A DNA stretch of 10,294 nucleotides from JAAYAY01 sp964429355. Lineage in GTDB: Bacteria > Planctomycetota > Planctomycetia > Pirellulales > Thermoguttaceae. A program made the translations under genes and the position numbers. Positions 6,185-10,294 of this stretch are shown piece after piece. The stretch lies in contig CAYSCH010000335.1 of the NCBI GenBank assembly GCA_964429355.1, forward strand, positions 1-10,294, given 5' to 3'. The notes below the pieces were generated by a model that made no database searches, was not told the origin of the DNA, and saw only the letters and a list, made by a program, of their open reading frames with translations. Every line of letters starts with the position of its first letter. Positions within the stretch are counted from its first letter, which is position 1.

Positions 6185-7660
6185 ATGCTACGCGTTCGTG
6201 GTTTCCAGTACGGGTCGGCGCTCCTCTTGGTTTCGCTCGTTGCCGGCTGCGCTGTCTCGCCGAGCCGCAAGAGTCAAGCTTCCCTTGGAGACGGGGCAAA
6301 CCTCGCTTCCGTTCAAACGGCGGCGCAAGACAGGCGAACTGGATCGCCCGAGATGGCGACGGTTTCCCAAGCGGCCTACCAGGTGACCGGTGTAGCGGAT
6401 GAGCCGCGGCCGGGCAGCCACGGCGTGGCGCCTTTACCCGACACAGGGGACGTCTCGGACAGGCTGCCAGGCTCCGATGATCCGTTTGCCGGACAGCCGG
6501 AGCTATTGCTGGACGTGCTCGTGGATGAGGTTCAGGCGAGGAACCCGTCGCTTCAGGCGGCCTCGGCGGCATGGCGAGCGGCGGCCGAACGTTACCCGCA
6601 GGTTGTGTCCCTCGCCGATCCCATGTTCGCAGCCATGATCAGCCCCAGCGGCGTGGGCATGGATGACGGCGGGGGCTGGATGGTCGAGGCGGCGCAGGAG
6701 ATCCCCTGGTGCGGCAAACGGGCACTGCGCGGCAGTGTCGCCGCTGCGGAAGCGGATGTGATGCGAGGGGATATCGGCAACGCTCGACTGCGGCTGAAAG
6801 AGGCGGCGACAATTGCCTACTTCGATTACTACCTGGCCGAGCGGCAGGCCGAAGTCAACCACGCCACCGGCCAACTTGTCGGGCAGCTCCGCGAGATCGC
6901 AAACAGCAAATATCAGGTAGGCCAGGTCAGCCAGCAAGACGTGCTCCAGGCCGAGGTGGAATTGGCAGACCTGGCGACCCGCAGCGCGGAACTGATCCGC
7001 GATCGGCAGGTGGCCAGCGCACGAATCAATACGCTGCTGCACCGCGCCGCCGACTATCGTTTGCCGCCGCCCCCCAAAGACATTGCGATGCCGGATGGAA
7101 TTTCGGCCGTGGATGAGCTTCAGCAAGTGGCGGTCCAGTCGCGGCCGGACCTCTATGCCCAGCTCGCACGGATCCGCAGCGAGGAAGCCAACTTGGCCTT
7201 AACGTGCCGAGAGTACTATCCCGATGTGAATCTGGTTGCTCGCTACGATGGCTTCATGCCCGAAGAAATGCGGCCGCAGGTGGGTTTGGATTTCAACGTT
7301 CCCCTCCGCTATGACCGGCGCAATGCCGCAGTTCGCGAAGCCTGCAACCGGGTTGCACAGCGCCGGGCCGAATACCAGGATCGGCTGGACCAGATCCGTT
7401 ACGAGGTCCAGGCGGCCTTCACCCGGGTGGTCCAGTCGGCTGAGGTCGTTCGACTTTATCGCGACAAGACGCTGCCGGCTGCCGATCGCAGCCTCCAGTC
7501 GGCACAAGCCAACTACACGACGGGGAACTTGGATTTTCTCCGGCTCCTCGACGCCGAACGCCAGGTGAACAATCAGCGCGAGAAGTACTACGCCGCCATC
7601 GCCGAATACCACCAGCGGCTGGCCGAACTGGAGCGGGCCGTGGGCCAAGCGGTGCGTTAG
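6185..7660 (+). CDS. TolC/CusC-like outer-membrane efflux lipoprotein
   Basis: 491 aa. The N-terminus (MLRVRGFQYGSALLLVSLVAGC) is a lipoprotein signal with lipobox LVAGC and lipidated C22. Ala follows the Cys, which fits outer-membrane sorting. A low-complexity linker of ~75 residues comes next. The rest is two tandem outer-membrane-efflux repeats rich in long Ala/Gln/Glu helices, e.g. EAATIAYFDYYLAERQAEV and SKYQVGQVSQQDVLQAEVEL in the first, and SAQANYTTGNLDFLRLLDAER in the second; the YxxG..s..d.L.ae pattern is diagnostic. The protein would form the trimeric exit duct of a tripartite pump. The ATG at 6185 starts the signal peptide directly; a GTG at 6140 would add 15 residues in front of it. 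The downstream CusB-type adaptor supports a metal-efflux role, with Cu(I)/Ag(I) the likeliest substrates. Confidence 0.88.
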   Translation: MLRVRGFQYGSALLLVSLVAGCAVSPSRKSQASLGDGANLASVQTAAQDRRTGSPEMATVSQAAYQVTGVADEPRPGSHGVAPLPDTGDVSDRLPGSDDPFAGQPELLLDVLVDEVQARNPSLQAASAAWRAAAERYPQVVSLADPMFAAMISPSGVGMDDGGGWMVEAAQEIPWCGKRALRGSVAAAEADVMRGDIGNARLRLKEAATIAYFDYYLAERQAEVNHATGQLVGQLREIANSKYQVGQVSQQDVLQAEVELADLATRSAELIRDRQVASARINTLLHRAADYRLPPPPKDIAMPDGISAVDELQQVAVQSRPDLYAQLARIRSEEANLALTCREYYPDVNLVARYDGFMPEEMRPQVGLDFNVPLRYDRRNAAVREACNRVAQRRAEYQDRLDQIRYEVQAAFTRVVQSAEVVRLYRDKTLPAADRSLQSAQANYTTGNLDFLRLLDAERQVNNQREKYYAAIAEYHQRLAELERAVGQAVR

Positions 7661-7713
7661 CCGATCCACGTCCGGCCGAATGCACTCGGGGATCGATTTG
7701 ACGTCTTACTCGT

Positions 7714-7742
7714 TTGACTTCAATAGGGGCAAGCCGTAGAGT
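7714..7742 (+). promoter_or_regulatory. Possible promoter before the Cys-rich gene
   Basis: TTGACT (7714-7719, 5 of 6) is separated by 17 bp from TAGAGT (7737-7742, 4 of 6) in the 84-bp spacer after the efflux lipoprotein gene. If used, transcription would begin near 7749, just past the ATG at 7745, and translation would have to start further in, for example at the GTG at 7838. Confidence 0.35.
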
Positions 7743-7744
7743 TA

Positions 7745-8362
7745 ATGGGGTGCTCCTGTCGACCGATATCCCGTCGAGGCAAGACCTCCAAGCTGATCGT
7801 TTCTGGACCCTCAGGCAACCACTGGCGCTTTCCGGCCGTGCAATTCTGCGACTATCTCACAACGCGAATCGTCGTGTGGCTGGCCGCCGTGCTGGTTCCG
7901 GCAGGATCTTTGCCAGCCATGACATGCAGTTGTGGAAGCCATGCCGATTCGTCCCAGGCGGACGGTTGCCGGCTGGAGCCTGAGTCGGCAGGGCCCCCTT
8001 CGTGTTGCGGCGAACGGGCAAAGCCCACGCACTCGTGCTGCCAAAGCCGATCGGCGCCGGCAACTGCTCGCTGCTGCCTGGCAGGCAGTTCGTGTTCCTG
8101 CTGTGGAAATGGCGGGACCGATTCCAATGGAAACGGCTGCCAATGCTCGGCAGGCCATTCTTCCGTCCCGGCACCCGATCCCGAGCCTCGTAACCCGCGG
8201 ACGGATGAGACGAAGCCCTCGCTGTCAGCGGCTTGCTTCGGGAACGCGGCTGCCGCCACGGTTGCAGCGGCGCCGGCGATTCTCAGGGCCGATCAGCAAT
8301 CCATGAACCTTGGCTCAACCGCGCCTGAGCGTTTGAGCGTTCTCTGCCGACTGGTGCTCTAG
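7745..8362 (+). CDS. Cys-rich exported protein, putative periplasmic metal binder
   Basis: 205 aa from ATG 7745, or 174 aa from an in-frame GTG at 7838. The shorter form gives a more ordinary signal peptide: a short polar start, then hydrophobic IVVWLAAVLVPAGSLPA. Neither start has a clear ribosome site. Past the hydrophobic segment, 14 cysteines occur between residues 61 and 134, many as CC pairs (C87-C88, C98-C99, C110-C111, C119-C120) or CxC (C61/C63, C132/C134), with His and Ser between. This is the composition of a thiolate metal buffer rather than of a redox enzyme. The second half is Ala/Pro-rich and ends in RLSVLCRLVL. It sits between the outer-membrane duct and the CusB-type adaptor, so delivery or buffering of Cu/Ag-type ions is inferred. 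No named family was recognised. Confidence 0.65.
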   Translation: MGCSCRPISRRGKTSKLIVSGPSGNHWRFPAVQFCDYLTTRIVVWLAAVLVPAGSLPAMTCSCGSHADSSQADGCRLEPESAGPPSCCGERAKPTHSCCQSRSAPATARCCLAGSSCSCCGNGGTDSNGNGCQCSAGHSSVPAPDPEPRNPRTDETKPSLSAACFGNAAAATVAAAPAILRADQQSMNLGSTAPERLSVLCRLVL

Positions 8363-8508
8363 TCGATCTTCTTCTGTCCGGCACTGCGCGCTGGTTCTTG
8401 TCGGCGAGCGTGGCTGGATGTGCGAGGGAGAAATCCAGCAGGTAAGGTCGCGGCGACTCACGCTGCGTGTCGCGCGTTCGATGGGCTCCTGAGTCATCCC
8501 GGTGCTCG

Positions 8509-8660
8509 CCACGCCCTTCGCTGCGCTCAGGNNNNNNNNNNNNNNNNNNNNNNNNNNNNNNNNNNNNNNNNNNNNNNNNNNNNNNNNNNNNNNNNNNNNN
8601 NNNNNNNNNNNNNNNNNNNNNNNNNNNNNNNCCACGCCCTTCGCTGCGCTCAGGGACGTG
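8509..8660. repeat. REP-like palindromic repeat, copies at 8509-8531 and 8632-8654
   Basis: An identical 23-nt block (begins CCACGCCCTTCGCTG, ends GCGCTCAGG) touches both edges of the N-run. The right copy continues to GACGTG, and CACG/CCCT pairs with AGGG/CGTG around a bulged A, giving an imperfect hairpin at 8633-8660. Short palindromic intergenic repeats of this type are usually present many times in a genome, which would explain the assembly break. Confidence 0.7.
8532..8631. other. Assembly gap (100 N)
   Basis: Exactly 100 unknown bases, the conventional placeholder for a scaffold gap of unknown length. Identical repeat sequence on both sides indicates that the assembler stopped in a repeat. 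The real spacer between the Cys-rich gene and the adaptor gene may be longer or shorter. Confidence 0.97.
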
Positions 8661-8742
8661 CCACTGTGGGGCAAGCCCAAACGGTTATCTTCATGACAAC
8701 TACTCTCCGGCAGTCACGCAAGGCCATTTAGGGAGCACCGAC

Positions 8743-10294
8743 ATGAAACGACTAGTACGTTTCTTGATTCCATTCGTATTGGGGATTCTAGTCACCGCGA
8801 TGGTTGGCTGGGCATTGTCCGGCTCTGCCCGAGAATCGGCAGGTCCATCCGAGGGATCGGCCCAGGCCGCGAAGGGCGAGGTGTGGACCTGCTCGATGCA
8901 TCCACAGATCCGCATGGACCACAAGGACATCTGCCCGCTCTGCGGCATGGATCTGACACCGGTCGACTCCAACCAGGATCCATGGGAGGCGGAGGACCCG
9001 GCGATGCGTCTGGTGTTGAGCGAGCATGCCCGGCGGATGGCCCGCGTGGAGACGATGGAGGTGACGCCGCGGGAGTTATCGCAGGATCTGCGGACGGTGG
9101 GCCGGGTCGAATTCGACGAGACTCGCGTGGCCTACATTGCGGCGAGAATCAGCGGACGAGTCGACCAGGTCTATGCCGATTTTCCCGGCACCATGGTCCG
9201 GCAGGGGGAACACCTGGTCAAGATCTACAGCCCCGACCTGCTTTCGACGCAGCAGGAGTTTCTTACCGCGCTGCGGAGCGAACGATCCGTGGCGCAGGGA
9301 CTGGGGGCCGGCCTATCTGCGGCCTCGCGCCGCCGTCTGCAACTGTGGGGAATCACCGACGAGCAAATCGACACGCTGGCAAAGTCCGGTCAAGTTCAGG
9401 ATCACCTGACCGTCTACTCGCCGATGGGGGGAACGGTGATCGAGAAGAATATTCGCCCGGGGCAGTACGTCAAAGAGGGCAAGTCACTCTATACGATCGC
9501 CGATCTGAGCCGCGTCTGGCTGGTGCTGGAAGTCTACGAGTCGGAATTGTCACTGGTCCGCGTGGGTCAGCCCGTTGAGGTGAAGCTCGAGAGTGAACCC
9601 CAGCGGCCGCTGACGGGCACGGTGGCCTTCATGGAACCGGTGCTCACCAGCGCCTCCCGCACGGTGCGTGTGCGTGTGATCGTGGAGAACCAGGACCTGC
9701 GTCTTAAACCGGGGATGTACGTTCAGGCCCTGGTGCGGGTTCCTATCCTGCCAGGGGGACAACTGGCGCCGACCGGGCTGGAAGGCAAGTACGTGTGCCC
9801 CATGCATCCCTACGAAATCTCGGATCAGCCAGGCCAATGCCGGGAATGCGGTATGCCGCTGGAGTTGGTTCCCAAGGGACCAGGGGTCCCGCTGGCTGCC
9901 GATGCCGCAGCGATGTCCCGTTCTGCTGGGCCGTCGGCCGCGGAGCCGACTGGTGGGTCTCATGCAGCAGCCAAGGTACTGGCCGTTCCCGCGGATGCCG
10001 TGCTCACCACGGGGCAGCGGCAGTTGGTCTACTTGGAGAAGGAACCCGGGAAGTACCAGTTGGTCGAACCGAAACTCGGACTTCGAGCCGGCGACTATTA
10101 TCCGGTATTGGGCGGGTTGAACGAGGGGGACCGGGTCGTCACTCGCGGCAATTTTCTTCTCGACTCGCAGTACCAGATCAGCGGCCGGGCCAGTCTCCTC
10201 TCTCCGGGAGGCTCGACCGGCGAGGCCGCGGGCGCGGATTCCCAGACCGGTTTCAGTGCCAAAGAACAGGGCAACCTGGACAAGCTATCGCCTG
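8743..10294 (+). CDS. cusB: CusB-type RND periplasmic adaptor with two heavy-metal-binding domains (3'-partial)
   Basis: Open from ATG 8743 to the right edge (517 codons visible, no stop), with GGGAG 7 nt before the start. Residues ~5-26 are an N-terminal membrane anchor or signal. A first HMBD (48-74) reads CSMHP...CPLCGMDL with C50, C64 and C67. Then come the barrel-sandwich half (~130-170, AARISGRVDQVYADFPGTMV), a short helical hairpin, the second half (YSPMGGTVIEKNIRPGQYV), and a beta-barrel (~255-335). A second HMBD (~350-376; CPMHP...CRECGMPL with C352, C366, C369) is inserted before the membrane-proximal domain (411-480, VLAVPADAV...). The adaptor bridges the inner-membrane RND pump and the outer-membrane duct encoded at 6185-7660, passing metal ions, probably Cu(I)/Ag(I). 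An Ala-rich linker follows HMBD2. The C-terminus and the pump gene lie outside the window. Confidence 0.92.
   Translation, partial: MKRLVRFLIPFVLGILVTAMVGWALSGSARESAGPSEGSAQAAKGEVWTCSMHPQIRMDHKDICPLCGMDLTPVDSNQDPWEAEDPAMRLVLSEHARRMARVETMEVTPRELSQDLRTVGRVEFDETRVAYIAARISGRVDQVYADFPGTMVRQGEHLVKIYSPDLLSTQQEFLTALRSERSVAQGLGAGLSAASRRRLQLWGITDEQIDTLAKSGQVQDHLTVYSPMGGTVIEKNIRPGQYVKEGKSLYTIADLSRVWLVLEVYESELSLVRVGQPVEVKLESEPQRPLTGTVAFMEPVLTSASRTVRVRVIVENQDLRLKPGMYVQALVRVPILPGGQLAPTGLEGKYVCPMHPYEISDQPGQCRECGMPLELVPKGPGVPLAADAAAMSRSAGPSAAEPTGGSHAAAKVLAVPADAVLTTGQRQLVYLEKEPGKYQLVEPKLGLRAGDYYPVLGGLNEGDRVVTRGNFLLDSQYQISGRASLLSPGGSTGEAAGADSQTGFSAKEQGNLDKLSP

Larger units (their letters stand above)
8363..8742. 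other. Gene-free spacer interrupted by an assembly gap
   Basis: 380 bp between the Cys-rich gene and the adaptor gene. I see no coding sequence in the readable parts. It contains copies of a palindromic repeat on both sides of the gap, and GGGAG at 8731-8735 as ribosome site of the next gene. Since the gap size is a placeholder, an additional small gene could be missing here. Confidence 0.6.

Noticed and set aside
8315..8731. Open frames spanning the assembly gap
   Set aside because: They exist only because the N-run cannot supply stop codons; the readable ends are repeat sequence and the antisense of neighbouring genes.
1..10294. CRISPR arrays, tRNA or rRNA genes
   Set aside because: No regularly spaced repeats and no tRNA or rRNA-like sequence were seen on either strand.

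Overview
The window is GC-rich DNA from a Gram-negative (diderm) bacterium. An outer-membrane lipoprotein and a periplasmic adaptor of a tripartite efflux pump show the double membrane. The mix of lineage-typical secreted proteins, a Cys-rich protein inside a CusB-type cluster and a scarcity of strong Shine-Dalgarno sites suggests a Planctomycetota member, but that is an inference from gene style and not from a marker gene.

Left part (1-2273, minus strand): a compact run of at least four genes, read right to left. They are a ~100-aa protein with a GTG start, a secreted two-domain protein (Ig-like domain, Pro-rich linker, thioredoxin-like domain without CxxC), a papain-like cysteine peptidase with a complete Gln/Cys/His/Asn set, and the first codons of another protein with a hydrophobic N-terminus that leaves the window. 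The secreted protein and the peptidase overlap by ATGA, so they are translationally coupled. No neighbour proves a phage origin, but small unknown proteins beside a non-secreted peptidase look like an accessory or prophage-type region.

Middle (2274-2691): a divergent, repeat-rich regulatory region. It holds a strong terminator hairpin facing left, an exact 16-nt copy of one of its arms 335 bp away, repeated GGATACC/GGTATCC boxes, and a good sigma70 promoter facing right. That promoter leads to a 111-aa helix-turn-helix/zinc-ribbon protein (2692-3027), a candidate local regulator.

Right part (plus strand): a soluble PAS-PAS hybrid histidine kinase with receiver and HPt domains (3464-5959) has its own promoter and an abnormal ATP-lid motif (Asp replaced by Thr). 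It is followed by a TolC/CusC-like outer-membrane lipoprotein (6185-7660), a secreted protein with 14 Cys in 74 residues (7745-8362), a 100-N assembly gap flanked by copies of a palindromic repeat, and a CusB-type adaptor carrying two heavy-metal-binding domains (8743 to the right edge). Together these look like a Cu(I)/Ag(I)-type RND export cluster; the inner-membrane pump (CusA) is expected just beyond the right edge. The Cys-rich protein is a candidate periplasmic metal buffer or chaperone for it. The kinase may or may not regulate the cluster.
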